Positions 38,001 to 53,000 of a stretch of DNA of 64,000 bases are shown here, in pieces. The number at the start of each line of letters is the position of its first letter. Within the stretch, counting starts at the first letter, position 1. Below the pieces are notes generated by a model that did no database searches, had not been told where the DNA came from, and saw only the letters and a list, made by a program, of their open reading frames with translations. The stretch is taken from NCBI RefSeq assembly GCF_000471905.2, contig NW_006500178.1, forward strand, positions 335,314-399,313, written 5' to 3'. A program made the translations under genes and the position numbers. This DNA is from Amborella trichopoda (lineage: Eukaryota; Streptophyta; Magnoliopsida; Amborellales; Amborellaceae).

Positions 38001-41000
38001 ACTAGTATGTGCAGATGAGGCCCTAGGAGTCTTGGCTGCTCTACCCTTTTCTATCTTTTTGTGCTTCTCTAAACTCAAATATTGTATAATCTCCTTCCTG
38101 GTAGCTTCGGGAACATTTTTACATGGGGCAACATTCCCCTTAATACCGGCAAGGTGTTTTTTAAACCTGTAAATGTCTCCAATGGTATCCTTTCCACAAT
38201 TATTACGTTTAATACGATTTTTGTCATTTGGATTCAGGTTATAATCATACTTCCAACCTGGATCACCACTTCTAGAAGAACCTGGAGAAGATATTTCCAT
38301 AGAACAAGGCTCATTTTCATCATTTTCTGGTTCTTTTAAATTCAGAAGTTGTCTAATCTCATCCCGAATAGCTTCAGGAACTTTTTTACAAGAAGTACCA
38401 TTCCTTTTAATACCAGCAAGGTATTTCTTGAACCGGTTAATACCCCAATTGGTATTTTTTTCACAAAAATTACACCTTATACAATTTTTATCGTTTGGTT
38501 TTGAGTTATAACCATACTTCCCACCTGGATCATTTCTTTTAGAAGTAGTAGAAGTAGATCGATTCAAATGACAAGGATTTTGTTCTTGTTTTTGTTTTAC
38601 AGAACTCATATATTGTTTAATCTCCACTCTGATAGCTTCAGGAACATTTTTACATGGGGTAGCATCTCCCTTAGTACCGGCAAGATGTTTGTTAAACCGG
38701 TTTATGCCCCCTTTTGTATCTTTTTCACAAAAAATGCATCTAATGCAATTTTTGTCATTTGGATTCGGGTTATATCCATATTTCCAACCCGGATCTCCAG
38801 TTCGACTAGATCCTGAAGAAGACATCTCAAAATAAAACAAGCAATCTAAAAAATAAAGTTTTGCATTTACTTTGATTGCTCGAACTCCAAACTCCCACCT
38901 CTGAGATGTTTTATGGTGCTAAAATAATAAAAAAACCATCTAATAGAATTAGAAAACTCCAAAACTAAATCAAATCTACTTGTGTGATGTTTGGATCCGT
39001 TTTTGTAACTATGAGAAACACTTCGATCCAATGAAAGTAACAAAATTTAGTATTCTTGAGGTTTCTCTCTCTAAAAAAGGTTCTTGTGGGTTTAGGTTTC
39101 AAATGAACCTAAAACGTCCTTAAAACCCTCTATGTTTAAAAAAAAATCAATACAACGAAAAATAAAATAAAATTTCCGCCCCTAGGCGGGGCACAGGCCG
39201 GCCCAGGGCTGGACGCTGGGCGCCTGCCTAGGCGGCTGCCCAGGGACTGTCGCCTAGTTTGGCCACCTAGGCCTCAACAATGCGCCCAGGCCTTCTGGAC
39301 TGCCTAGACGGCCGTCTAGGCGCTGGGCAATTCGCTTTTTTGAACACTGCTATTAGGGGTGGTCAATTACCAAATGGGCACTCATTTGCCCGAAATTACA
39401 GAGCATCACCCTTTCCTTGCGTGGTATTTTTTTTTCCTAAGTTCCCCTCATGTCCGGCAATTCAAATGCCAGAAATTGAAATGGCTAATTTTAAAAGTGA
39501 AAGAGCTATCCGGCAATTCAAATACCTGACAGCTATCTGACAATTCATGTACAAAACCACCTCATCGACGGAAAAGAGCTATCTGGCAATTCATGGATTT
39601 GGATGCCCCATACTTCTTTCTTGCTCCTCATCAAATAGCGCAAGGATCCAACTGTTCTTCCCTCATTTTCCCCTTTATGTTTTCTACAAAATTCCCATCC
39701 TTATCTCTCTAAACCATTCTATTGTCTTCATGGTCTGGTTTTCTCCTACCTACTTTGGTTTAATTCCCTCTCTTTGAGGCCAAATTCTAGTACACAGCTT
39801 TTTCAACAGATGAAAACGAAGATCGGGTAAGTCAAAAAGCACTATACAAATCACATAACACCAAAAAAAATGTTTTCTGCCCGATCTAGATTTGATTAAG
39901 AGAGTCAACTTTCTCCCTCTAGATTACTAGAAACTGGAGAGAGAAGAAAGATCTCCTGGTATTCTTTAAGTCAAATATTGAATCAGGATTTTTTCAGAGA
40001 GCTTTCAATTAGAAAGAGAGATTTGTGTGATTGAATTTGAATCACAGGTGATTCCACACTAGTTATAGTGATTAGCCATTGGTTGAGTTCCATTGAAGGA
40101 GTGGAGGTGGGTTTCCCCATTTTTATTTGAACTTGAGGAGGATTTGGCCTTCTTAACAGTGGCAGTGGAAGGATAGAGAGAGAAAGAGGGAAAAAAGGTT
40201 AGAGAGAGGCTGTTGTGAGAGAGAGTTAGAGAGAGAGAGCTTGGGTTTCTCGAGTCCATATTTGTATATAGAATTGCAGGATTTGCAATGGGTTTTTCAT
40301 GAAGATCTTCGCCTTTGAATTTGGGATGGAACAATCTGGTGGAAGAAAAGATACGGTTGAGACTAGGTTTTTTGGTGACGAGGTGGTTTTGTACATTCAA
40401 AGAGTCCAGTAGCTCAACAAACAACCAAAATTAGCCTTCCCCCTATCTAGTATTTGAATTACTGGACAGGAGAGCAACTTAGAAAAAAAAAATGCTGCAC
40501 GAGAGGGGAAGGTGTGGTGCTCATAATTTCAGGCAAATGTGTGCCCATTTGGTAATTGACCACCCCCATTAGCGTCCGTACACAACTTGCTCTTATTTTA
40601 ATTTCTTCCTATTTTTGGAATTTGTTATGAAATTTTCCAAGTCTTTTTGTGGACTATAATGATTGAATAAATTGTTTGAAATGAATCATATGATAGAGAA
40701 AATCTGCATTCCATATATTGAAAGCAAATGTTTATTCAACCAGTGTTATATGAGTACTTCAACATATCTATTGTTTCGCATGTCATGTGTCAACACTTAG
40801 CAAGTTTCCACACTTGGACATGTGGCCCCAACATGTTGATCGTACGTATCATATGGCATCATGGTATTTTAGTAGGTATCAATACATCTTATAGAAGCGA
40901 CTTACATTTTTTTAACAGCTAGGTCCGAAGGGTTGCATGGTTGAGTATATTGGCTCTTCCTATGGAAGATAGTGAGTTTTGAGTTCTAATCCTACTACAA

Positions 41001-44000
41001 GCTCTCTTTTTAATTTTTTTATCCTTTTATATGCTAAAAATAAAGACATTAAACCGCGCATGTTTAGAACCCAGGACCTCTTGGAAAATTGTGGTGAGGT
41101 TTACCACCACGCAAGTGGTGATCAAAATGATCTGTGAATAGTTTTATATAATGTGAAGATATAATTAATACAAAATAATAAAAAACATAATCCTTCAGCA
41201 CTGCAAGCTCAAACATTGGAATCTTGATAGGGAGAAACATAATCTACCACTTGGCCATTTAGTGTTGTGTGTAATAAAATTAGAAATTATATTATATATT
41301 AAAAACCTACTTATTTTATTCAACAAAGTACTTGTACGGATGTGTCTTGCCGTACTAGCATTTTATGCTAGAGTACTAGACACTTAAAATGTACCACATG
41401 ACACTACCCATTTAACATTATCACAAACTAGTAGACAGAACAAAGAACCAAAAGAAACAAGCAAACAGAAGAAAATGAATTGCATCATCTCTAGTCTTCT
41501 TATTCACCTTCAACCCTAACACGTTCATCTGAATGTAGCCCATCATATTTATAGTTATCACCCTCCTCCATTTAATGACCCTCCTTTGTCTCCTCTGGAT
41601 CAGCCTCCTCTTTCTCTTTTGCTTCTCAAGAGCTTTGTGTACCAGATGTTGCACTGTAATGCTTCTCCTAGGCTCTGAACCAAGCCCTGAAACTTGTTTA
41701 ACCATATACGTCAAACCCTCACGAGGGAAGACCTCCAGAATCAACCAACCACTCACTCACTCACTCAAATGAAGTCAATCTTGTCACGCTTATTAAAGCA
41801 TTTCTTTAGCCTTTGGTTGTTCTGGACGCTGAATCATTGAGCTTCCTTTGCTCAAACCTATTCCTTTTCCGTGTGAAATTATGTGAAAATTAATGTAAGA
41901 AAAACAAAAGTCTACATTGAGCCTTGGGTGGCCTCATTGAGGTAGGGTGGGTGCCGAAGCGCTTAATCTAACCAAATATGGCCCTTTTAGGTGGCCTGCC
42001 CTAAGGCAGGTGCTTGGTGCATGATGCGTAAGGACACCCACCTTAATCCTCTATATATGCATAAATGTATATTTGTTTTTTTTCTTTTGTTTATTCTTTT
42101 GGTTCTTTTCATTTTTTTATTTTTTTATTTGGGGAGGGGTGGGGGGGTTGACACCGAGGCACCCAACAATGCACCTAGGTGTCCAGATCCCCCTGGACAC
42201 CTAAACCTTTGTGAAAATAAAGCGTGGAGCATGGAGTGGAAAATTATAAATACAAAACGTAGTCTCAAAATTTAAAGTTAAAATGAATGTTAGGAACATG
42301 AAATAGTTTAATTATTGACAAGTACCATCTCAACTGAACGCAATTCCTCTTGCAATTGGATGAGTTGCACATCGAACTCATAGTTGGTGGGATCGGTATC
42401 AAATCCCAGATCGGGATTGGGATCGCGGGATTGAGACAAGCAGAAATCGAGATCCATACGCCTTGAGACAAAGGGGCCTTTATCCGAAAATGAAGGGGAG
42501 TACAATCCAATTATATTGGGATCGAACAATAAAGTACACGAGATCAAGGTCGTCCAGCTTAAAATCGTGGCCCCCAAAGAGGACTTCATTAGGGTAATCT
42601 GGCTAGGGAAGGAAGTTTATTTAACAATTTGACTAATTCATTTTCTGAATTTAAAATATCATTAAATACAAAAATTCCCATCTTTAAAAAACGTCTTGTT
42701 TTTTGTTATCCTTTTGAGTGTGCTTCATAAATTTATATGTTAAAATTTTTTAGAAACTGAGATTGGGCTAATGGCCACCATACAAAGATTCTGATCGCAG
42801 GCTGTAACGAAGCTCTGCCCTTTGTGATTCGCAGATAGCTCTGCAAACCACTTGCGTTCTCTGCAACCTTGAGCACTACGATTGTAGAACTTGGAGATCT
42901 TTGAGAGGTGGACATGACCCTACTAAATTAGCCTAAAGGAGGTTAATCCTCTCAACGACCACCTCTTTCCAGGCTTGAATTACTGCAACCCAACATCCTT
43001 TGTCTTCTCTGTTCTCACCCCTATCTCTTTCTTAATAAGATCTCTCTTGCTTGGCACTCTCTCCCTGCCCTCTCTTGCCACTTTTTTTGAAACTAATAAC
43101 GAGGTGTCTAAAAAAATATAACAATAGGTCATAAAAACCTCCCAAAGTAAAGAATCTATGCTAAATTGTCAAGAACTCATTGGTTTAAAAACATTGTAGA
43201 CAACTCAAATGTGTTGGTCAGTTGGTGATCCATGGTCCCATGGTAAAAAAATCTCAAATGTGATGGAGATCCTTGGTCCCATTGTAAAAGGAATTTTGAT
43301 TGCAATGTGGAGGCTTGATTCCTTTTATTCATGGACCCATGGTTTTTATGATAGGGATCTTGGTTCCTATATTACTGAGGATCGCGATCCTTGAATTAAA
43401 AAATCAAGTATCGAGATCCCTTCCCTTAGAATGTAGGGTCGAGCTCTGGAGCTGGACCGACCCCCTTCTTGGGTGTGTTGGTAACTATAGTAGCGCTTAA
43501 TATGTGAATGGTTGTGTCCTTTATCTCTCTAGCTCCTCTCTCGCTCTCCAACCACTCCCTTTCTCTCTTTGACTCCTTTCTCTCTCGTCAACTTGACGCT
43601 CATTTTCTTTACAATTCCTTTCCCTCTTTTGAAGTGTCATTTCTATCTCGAAATCGTTTGTCTTTCTAGTGCCCTTTCTCTCTATACTCTCTCTAACTCC
43701 ATTTTCTCTTTAACCATGCCCTTTCTCTCACACTATCTTCTCTTTCTCCGATCTACGTTCTCTCTCGAACGTGTCTTTATCTTACTCCTCTCCTTCTCTA
43801 ATTGTGCCCTCTCTCTATATCCTTTCTCTCTCTAAACATGCTAGAAATGCAACGTTTTTCATTGGGCTGAATAGTACTTATTCCTGACCATAAAGATGCC
43901 AATCCATCGAGATGGCTATTCCGACTATCTCTTTGGATGGGGATTTGTTGAAAATGTTGCCTTTTATGGAGGCACAAATTCAAGAATTGCGTCCGAATTT

Positions 44001-47000
44001 GGGTGCCAAACAGGTTGCCCAACTGTAATTCTAGGAAATACATCTCTTGAAGATTCATTTCCTGGGACCTAAATGCCCTCTTTTTTCTTTCTTTTCTTTT
44101 TCCTTCATTTTCGTTTCATTCTTTTTTTTTGTTTTGATGTTAACTCAGGATCTAGTAGAAACGTAACTTAGGACGTCACATTGTGGCACCTCATCATCTT
44201 GACCACCTACGCCTTGACTTCATTCATGGAACCTAAACGCCCCTGGTTCAAGTAGGACCCAGCTGCATGCAAGGGGTGATGAAGCTCTATGTCCCACTTT
44301 GTTCAATAATTTTCCATATAGGGTTATACAGGTTCTCATCATTCTCCAAGGCGAAATTCTCTCTCTCTTGGCTCCCTTGTTTGCATCAAATATAAAGCCC
44401 ACGGCTGGCTACACCTTGTTGTTCACCATACACAATGCTTGTTTTTAAACCTCAATGGAGTAAACTAACTCCTTCCAAAATGAGTTCTATAAACAATATC
44501 ACATGCCATCTCTAGAGCTCAACATGACAATTAGCTTGTTCTGTGATCGATGATGCCCTGTAGAGTTATGGTAGTGGTACCTTGTAGCCATTGGCCTCAT
44601 CAAATCCCTCTTTTGAGTGCATTTTCTTCTCATATTATTTTTGATGAACACCGTCAAAGACTTAGCTTTATCAAGTGTCCCATTTTTTTTTTGAGAGAAA
44701 GTTAACATTGTATTGCTGGGGAGAATGATTACATGGATGTGAGGGTCCAAAGTCACCCACACGGGATGAATCGGTAAAAAACAAACGTTTAGTCTATCAC
44801 AAAGTGTCCCCTTGCATGTTAGACATTCCCTTAAGCATGAGGCCAAGACAATGTTCTGCACTTGGTGTCCAAATACAAGGTTGCTTTTGGTGCAATAAAA
44901 TCAGAGCAGCGATATTGGCTGAGCCATGTCTATGACCACCTGTATATCTTGCTTCTCTCCAAGTTCCTCAATGTACTTACCAACCAGAGAGAAGATGTAC
45001 AATACATCATGAGGATGAGCAAAAGCACCAACATGTCTCAAAAACATTGTCCGAGAGGACAATTCCACCATCTAGTTCATTACACCACTTTTTATCACTC
45101 CAGCTATCTATCATGTGGTAGCCCCATATTTGCTCCATGCAACCCTTTGGGTCTAGAGGTACTCCTTAACAGTGGCTTTCTGAGCTCCTAGAGGTTTAGG
45201 CCCTTAAGTTCTAGCCCTAATCGGCCAACATCCTCAAACATTGTATAATAACTTTTTATGTGAGTGGTATTAAAGGAAATGCCCCCATGGTACATCCATC
45301 AGCAATATACTGGTAAACCCGGTCCCTATGTTTTTTTAATTTGTCTTCAATGGTGGTTTGCTTCTTCCCTTCTCCCTATCATGTTCAATAGCCTCAAGGT
45401 TGGGGGGAAAATGAACACCGACTTTTGCATGGGGCCTCCTAAACTCAATTGATTCTCTTACTACTAGCCAAAGAGGAACCTACATCAGTATCTCCATCAT
45501 CATCATCCTCCTCATCACCAAAACATTGATCCCGGCCGTCAACTTGGCAATCATAACCTCCTTATCCACTTTTTTTATTTTTACAGCATCCTTCCTAACA
45601 TCTGCTGAAACGTTTTTACATGGGCATCATCCCCCCAATAGCAGCAAGATGTTTTTCTGATTTGTTAATTCCCTCATTTGTTTCTTGATAGCAAAAATTA
45701 CATTAAACCTTATCTTGATCATTTTATCCTGGTTATAAACATATTTGCAACCTGTAACACCCCTCCTGTTTGAACTGGGAAAATTCAAAATACATTGAAA
45801 TTTAATAGAGAACTTAGGGAACTAGCGTTTTCTTGCCCAATCATCAGCTGCTGTTGTAGATATTTAGACTCAAAAAGTCCTCAACACTTCCTCTCCAACC
45901 TCTCTTGTATTTTCTAACGTAGTCCAATCCAATCAACATCAAAATCGATTTCTTCAAAAATGGTATTTTGTTTAATCTTAAGATTGACTTCAAGAACTTA
46001 TTGGTTGATTTGTTTTTCAAGAAGGGTAAGAATATCCCTCCAATGCATTTACCTCCAAGGGAGTTTTGGGTTCTCGGGTAGGCAAGCCCAAGGCAGGTGC
46101 CTCGGCTGAGTTGAGAAACTCCTGCTTATGCGCCTTTTCAGATGCCTAGGCAGCCTTTAAGTGTGCGCCCTGCCTAGTGGTTCTGCATAGCCCTAGATGA
46201 GGTGCATCAAGGTGCTGCCTAGGCACCTGAGATGGACAGTTTTAAAACATTGCTGTAAGGTATGTTGAACAAAATGCACAAGATTGAGACACACTCTACG
46301 GTCAATTGATCTAAAATCTGCTGGATATGCTTGGGAATTGCCCAACTTAAACTCAATGTAGCTTTTTGTTGCTCCTATTGGAGAGAAGACTGATAATGTG
46401 ACCTCGATATCGTGACTTGTTGACTTGAAGTATGTGGTTGTTAACAACATATTAGCAATCCTTGGACCAGCTCTTGTATAGAACGACCACAATCAATAAG
46501 TGAAAAAAAATAAATAGGAAATGAATAAATGATACAGATGCACATTATGATACCAAGGATAAGTTATATTTCCGGGGTTGTGAATGATTATTTCCTTATT
46601 CATCCACTTAGGAAGGTCATCTATGGTCTTGGAAATGCACCACAAGCCTTATTTGTCTTATAGGACGGCGGTTGACATATCAGTCGAGCTTAATGTTGGG
46701 CTTTCAGCATCTGATGATGATCTCCTCCAAGATCCTACTTCATGAAGACAGTTTGTCACATTCAGGGGACATCTATGTTCAATTATCCGTGAAAAATTGC
46801 ACATGCCTTCAGTGCATTTTGCTGTCCATTTCTGGTCTACTCTTAGTAGAAGGCTGCACTTGTTCATCACTTAATTTACTGTTAGTGACAGCATTTCATG
46901 ACTCAGACTACAGAAGTTGTCTGGACTCCTGTAGGTGCTCAACCAGGTTTTGGCATGACAAGGTACAACATGTAGCATCCAAGTAAGGAATTGTCATAGG

Positions 47001-50000
47001 ATATCCAAGTTGGACAAGTCCACTTCTCAAGAAAACTTAATCTTTGGTTGTATATTGATGTCGATCTTGATTTGTTACTGAAGTTTCTCAATGATTGCCT
47101 GCTGTTATCTTGTGTAATCATGGCAGAGTGTGACAAAGGGCAATTCAAAGCTTGTGAATACCAATTGTTTTTTTTCAAGGACAAGCCCATTAGGAATAAC
47201 AATGCTTGTTACTTATTTGGAACCATTAGGAGTAAAATGAATGTTATTTATGTTGATCAGTCTTGTTTTTGGGATTCAAGATATATTATCTATAAGGTTA
47301 ACTCACTCATTTTGATGTTCTGAATTGGGAATAGCGGGGCATCTCATTTTAAGAGGATGGACTGGATTCTCCAATAATTTCAGCTGCAAAAGAAAGCCAT
47401 GGCTTGATGAACAGAACACCCAGGTTTCCCTTAAAAAGAAAGTCAAGCAACATGGTGGCATTGGAGAAGGATCATTCAAGAGGGATGATCAGATCACACT
47501 TTGGTTTGAAGTTGATGATACAGGCTGTGGTATGTTTAAAGTTATAGTGAATTATATTATATGAATAGCATGTTTTTTGTTGTCGCTGTTCCTGAAATTT
47601 TAATATTTTCAGTTTGTCACAAATGGTAATCAATTTCTGGGGATCAAAACTTTCCTATTTGTTTATTTATGTAGGAATCATTCCAAGCAAATGGGAATCT
47701 GTTTTTGAGAGTTTTGAGCAAGCAGACCCATCAACCACTCGAATGTATGTAAATATATGGCCCTTTTATCATATCTCACTGGTTTGTTCTGGCAACTGGT
47801 GTTACTCCTATTTAATTGTGTAATTTATTTAGATGCAATTCCTAAAAGGGCTAAATGGGCATCATCATTTAAATTTATCAGCAGCTCCTCAGATAAAATT
47901 ACGAACATATTAAAAATATAAATTTGTAAAAATAAAAAAAGACACTGTCTAATTCATTGCCTCTGTGACAAATCAGCATTGAAGATAATTGGTGTTCTTA
48001 GGATCAGGAAACAGTCACAAAATAGACATAGAAGCCTACTATAGTATATGTTTGAATTAGCATCTGAATGGTAACATGTTTAGGACTCTCTATAGAGTCA
48101 TTAAGATTCACATATCACATTGCCATCGATCAGTGAGATTCACATATCATATTTTTGGGTGGATGTATTTCCATTCCAACCAAATAACACCGTGTTGCAG
48201 CCCTATCTGTTGATGTATATGCATATGCATAAGTCTCTACAATGGATTTTCATATTAGATGTTTATGTGCAAGTGTAAATCTCTCTCTTTTTTCCCAGAT
48301 ATATTTTATGTAATGGATATACTCTGACATCATTTTGATGGAGAAATAATTGTGTTCTTCTCTGCTAGGGTTTCATGGTTATATCTTGCGAAAACTCCAT
48401 GAACATCTTCAATTGAAAGTTATATAGCTGGAGTTATGCAATCACAAGATAGCAGTACATTCACATGTTTCACAAGTTGCAATTGTGCTGCACATGTCTA
48501 TGTATTCTCCTATTTCATACTTCAAACCCCAAATCTCCTTTAAAGTAGTTTATCTCAGAACTTTCTCACAGCAAAATGGGGTCTCACCATCAAACCAAAG
48601 GCTTGGTTGATGATCCTAACTTAGGGTCTCCATCATGTTACTGAGAGGAGTATGTGTTGTTCTAATATTCGTTGTATTCGAAAGCAGGATGTTGAACCTA
48701 GTTTGTGATTGGAGGTACCACACGTGCTCTAGAGAGCTTTTGAGTTACCAGAAAGACATTAATTCTAAAAACACTAAATAAATAAAAAATCAAAAAATTT
48801 GAAGTAAGGCATTACTATTGGCACATGTTTTCTCTATTTGCACCATAGTTTTTGGGAACAGGGTTGGGAATGGTTCAAGAATCAGGGGTAGGATCGACGG
48901 ATCTAAGCTACCTCGAAGATCCCTATGTTTGGGATCGATGTCCGCAGAGCCTCAAATGTAGGGAACCTGGTCTAGGTGTGTTAGGGATCAAGTTCCTCTA
49001 TTAGATGGGATCAATTATGATAACATTAGGGAGCGAGATCCTCTGATTTGGAAACGAAGTTCCCAGTGCAAGTTTTTGAGCTTCTTAACATAAGGTGTGC
49101 AATAGGAAAAATGATCCAAAATAATATGAAGCGAGGGTTAAATTATATAGGAGTGAGCTCCATTTACTTGAAAAACGAGATCCTTGTTTAAGCTTAATTT
49201 GGGCTCCCTAGCTTTATAGGGTGGTTCCCAATGTTGTTAATTAATGATATGTAAAATTTTATTAAATAAATTAGGTACTATAAATTACTCCATAGTTCAT
49301 TATATTAATATAGTAGATACATCAATTCATTAAATAAATTATGAACTTTACAATTTTAACTTTTAAGTGCGAAACTTATACTTCATTGCCGCCATCTTTT
49401 CTTTGAATAGCTATGTGTAAGAAAATATAACCCAAAATTATATTTACACGAACTAAGTTTCTTTTTATTATTGCTTACTAAATAAGCAAAGGAAGGCAGA
49501 GCATTCGTTTTAGAGGATCACCGAGAATTATTGATACATGTAAAAGTAAAACTATGCGTAAGTGTAAACTATAACTTATAATAAAATATTACTTGAGGTA
49601 TATTTATACATATATATAGGGAGAGAGAGAGAGAACAACATCCAAAAGTATGGCCCTTACAACCACAAGACGAGAGAGAATACTAGAAGATCCTTGTGTT
49701 CCAATGTAATGGAATCTAGATGCGACGACTCTTAGGATCGAGACCCATATCACTCCGGAATTAGATCCTATAGTGGCCGAGAACAAAATTGCATAGCTAA
49801 AGGAAATTCGTTCCATTTATAAAAGGAGCGGATCCTGAAGACCAAAAGACTAAGATCTCTGAGTTCCATTTTGGGAGCGAAAAAATTGAAATCTTGTAAG
49901 GGATCACCTACCAAAGTAGGCTTTCACCATGTTTTTATGTCCCCACTCAACTTATGGAAATTAAAAAGTATAAGAAATATCAAGACTTAGGAGGAGAGAA

Positions 50001-53000
50001 AAAGTTGGAGAGATAGCTGAGAGAGATAGAGAGAGAGTCACATGAGGACCAAGGATGATTACTCTCAGCGTACGTGGATATATGTTATGAGGACCAAGGA
50101 TGCAGTTCTTAAAACCTTTAAGGTCTTTCATTAGATGATCCATCCACAGTTTGATACTAAAATTGAGGTACTTAAGTTTGATCAAGGTAGAGAGTATTGC
50201 AACAGAGAGTTGTTGTCCCACCTTGAAAAACTTGCATAGAACGTTATAGTTCTTACTCATATACCCCACAACAAAAAGGGATATCTGAAAGTAAGAGTAG
50301 ACACCTCTTGGAAGTTAGTCATGCTTTTCTCTTGAGTGTGAATCTCAAGAAGTATGGGTCAGAAGCAATATTTGTGCACCTTATCTCATCGATTGCATAC
50401 CTTCTCATGTTCTTGGCGACAAATCTCCTTATATACTTCTCCACCTGATCGTCCACATTTTAGTGTTCCTCCTAAAGTCCTTGGTTGTGTTTGCTTCGCT
50501 TATGTTGTTGGTCTAACTTGTAAAAAGTTGGACCCCAAATATGTGAAATGTATTTTTCTTGGTTATCCATCCTCTCGAAAGGGTTATAAATCCTATGATG
50601 CAATGTCAAGGTAGAAATTTTTATTTCGATGGATGCAAAATTCTGAGTTATTTTCTTTTTTCCCTACCTCTCTTCAAAGGGTGCATAGTGCGGAAGAGAG
50701 CTCTCATATTCCCTTTCCTGTTCCTATTTTTCTTGATTTTGGAGCTCTGGAGGATAGAGGGGCACAATCCTATGGTGTTGATGTTGGAAAAAAGGAATTC
50801 AAAGTATATACAAGATGGAAACAAAAAGAAGTGGAGACCACCATAGTTTGTTTTGTTTACATTATAGCCTTCATTTAAAACTTAAATTTTTTTCCTTTTT
50901 TTTTAAATACTTTCATCTTCTGTATCTTTCAAATTTGTTGATTAGGTGATACTCAGTGAATGACTGTGACTTTGTTAGTTGTATTGTAAGTCATGAGTGA
51001 TGAAAATGTCTTGAACTAGATCAAATTAGCAAAGTGATTTGGGTTGGAAGTACAGATCTTGTCGAAATCCCATTGACAAGAATAGGGTGGAGTGTAAGTT
51101 TTGCAGGAGATCATATAATGCCGGTATTAACATATTAAAGAAACATTTAGACAATATTAGAGGATGTGATCCCATGCACTTAAGTGCCAGCTGAGGTTAG
51201 GAGAGAGATGTTGGAGCACTTGGAGGGGTTTAAAAACAAGAAAGAGTAGGTGAGGAAAAGACATGAAGAAATTGTCAGAACTGTGGATACTTTTTGAGTT
51301 TGGGGAGAGGTAGGGAATATATATGCCGAGGTTGGATCTTCTAGTAGGCCAATGGGGTCCATGCATAAGAGACCTCGTAGAAGAGGGCCTATGGATTCTT
51401 ATTAATAACTTTTTGAAGACACAAGGATGCATGGGGAATATACGGTTACACTATTATGACTGATGGTTGCAATGATAAGCGAAATAGAAGCATTATGAAT
51501 TTGATGGTGAATTGCCCATTGTTCTTAAGGTTTATTGATGCTTTCGACAAGATTTGGTGGACCAGTGCGTAGAGGAGGTGGGCGAGGATAAAGTGGTCTA
51601 AATAGTGATCAATATGTATTCAGCCAATATGGCAGCAGCTAGGTTGTTGATGGCAAAGAGGCCGCGTAATTTTTGGTCGCCTTGCATTTCACATTACACA
51701 GACCTCATGCGTGAGGCAATTGGTAAGAGGAAGTCCATGAAGACAACCATCGAAAAAGCAAAGACCATCACAGTCTATTTATACATACACACTCAGGTAA
51801 GAACATGAGTTTTATACTATGCTGTGCTGGTACGTGTTTTGATTCCTTTTGAATACATACATGTTATGTAATGTTATTGTAAGTTTGTAAGGGAAATTTA
51901 TGTTGGCCAGGTCTTGTCCATGATGAGAAAGTTCACTGAGGGTAGAGATTTGGTGAGAGTTGGGGTGACTAGATTTCCACCTCCTACTTGTCTTTGCAAT
52001 CTTTGTTTGAGCAAAATGGAAAGCTGAGGTTAATGTTTTGTCTGAGGATTGGAACAAGTCCAAGTCGGCCAAGAAATAAGATAGGAAGCAATGAAGATTG
52101 TCATGGACTCACGATTTAGAAATAGGCTTTAGTATTATGCATGATATGTTTCTTAGCCATTAGTAAAGGTACTCAAGATGGTTGATGCTGAGAAGGAACC
52201 TGTGATGGGTCACATTTATAAAGCTATGAAGGATGCTAAGAAGCAAGAAATTTCATGGGAATGATGAAGCTAAGTATGAAGAATAATTGAAGAATGTAGA
52301 AGATAAATGGAACTACCAGCTTGAGAGGCCCCTACACTTAGCAAGGGGACCACCTTAACCCTGATCATGAGATACATTGCAAGACTGATTTCATGGAAGA
52401 AAATCAACCAATGCAATATCAAACTCAACTCTGATCATGAAGTCCAAGACAAGGTAACATTGGATTTAGAAAAATACAGCAAATATAGGCTCTCAAGGGG
52501 GTCTCTTGGAAATGAGTTGGCAATAAGGCAGAGGACCAAGATCTCTCCTTGTGAGCTTAGAACTTCTTCATTTTGATTTCATGATTTGAGTATTAAATTT
52601 CAATTTTATATAGATGCGTTATGTGCTACATTTATATTTATGTGAAATAGTTGCATGGTGGACAAGCCATGGGGGAAGCACCCCACATTTGTGGCAGATG
52701 GCCATTCGTATAGTGAATCTGACTTGTAGCTCTTTTGGATGTGATCGCAACTTGAACACGTTTGAAACGGTAATATTGCTTGTATTTACTTAGCTAGTTA
52801 GGTAGTTTATTAACTTAATCTATATTATGTTTTTGTACATTCTAATTGCTCATTCAACAACTATCTAATAGGTCCATACAAAGAAGAGGAATAGACTTAG
52901 TAAAAACGACTAAACGACGTTGTCTTTGTTCAGCATTATCAAAAGTTGATGCCAGTGTCCACGGACACAAGTATCGTGTCTATTACGTGTCTTAAGCATC

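Larger units (their letters stand above)
41480..46258 (-). mobile_element. hAT-3: old hAT wreck with nested repeats
   Basis: Minus-strand transposase pieces in order: BED-like region near 45560-45760 ([10 protein letters not shown]...[15 protein letters not shown]), DUF659 motif near 44800-44880 ([20 protein letters not shown]), C-terminal tail near 41480-41770 ([16 protein letters not shown] and an acidic run). The upper end has ggctgcctaggcacc motifs and gttttaaaacattg (46220-46255), a hAT terminus. It is interrupted by an E2 copy (42903-43497), GGATC modules (42340-42590) and possibly another end-like block (41930-42220). No TSD found. Confidence 0.6.

Noticed and set aside
40059-40424. 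A minus-strand gene of 121 residues
   Set aside because: Serine-rich, low-complexity start and located in a TIR element; kept only as possible captured sequence.
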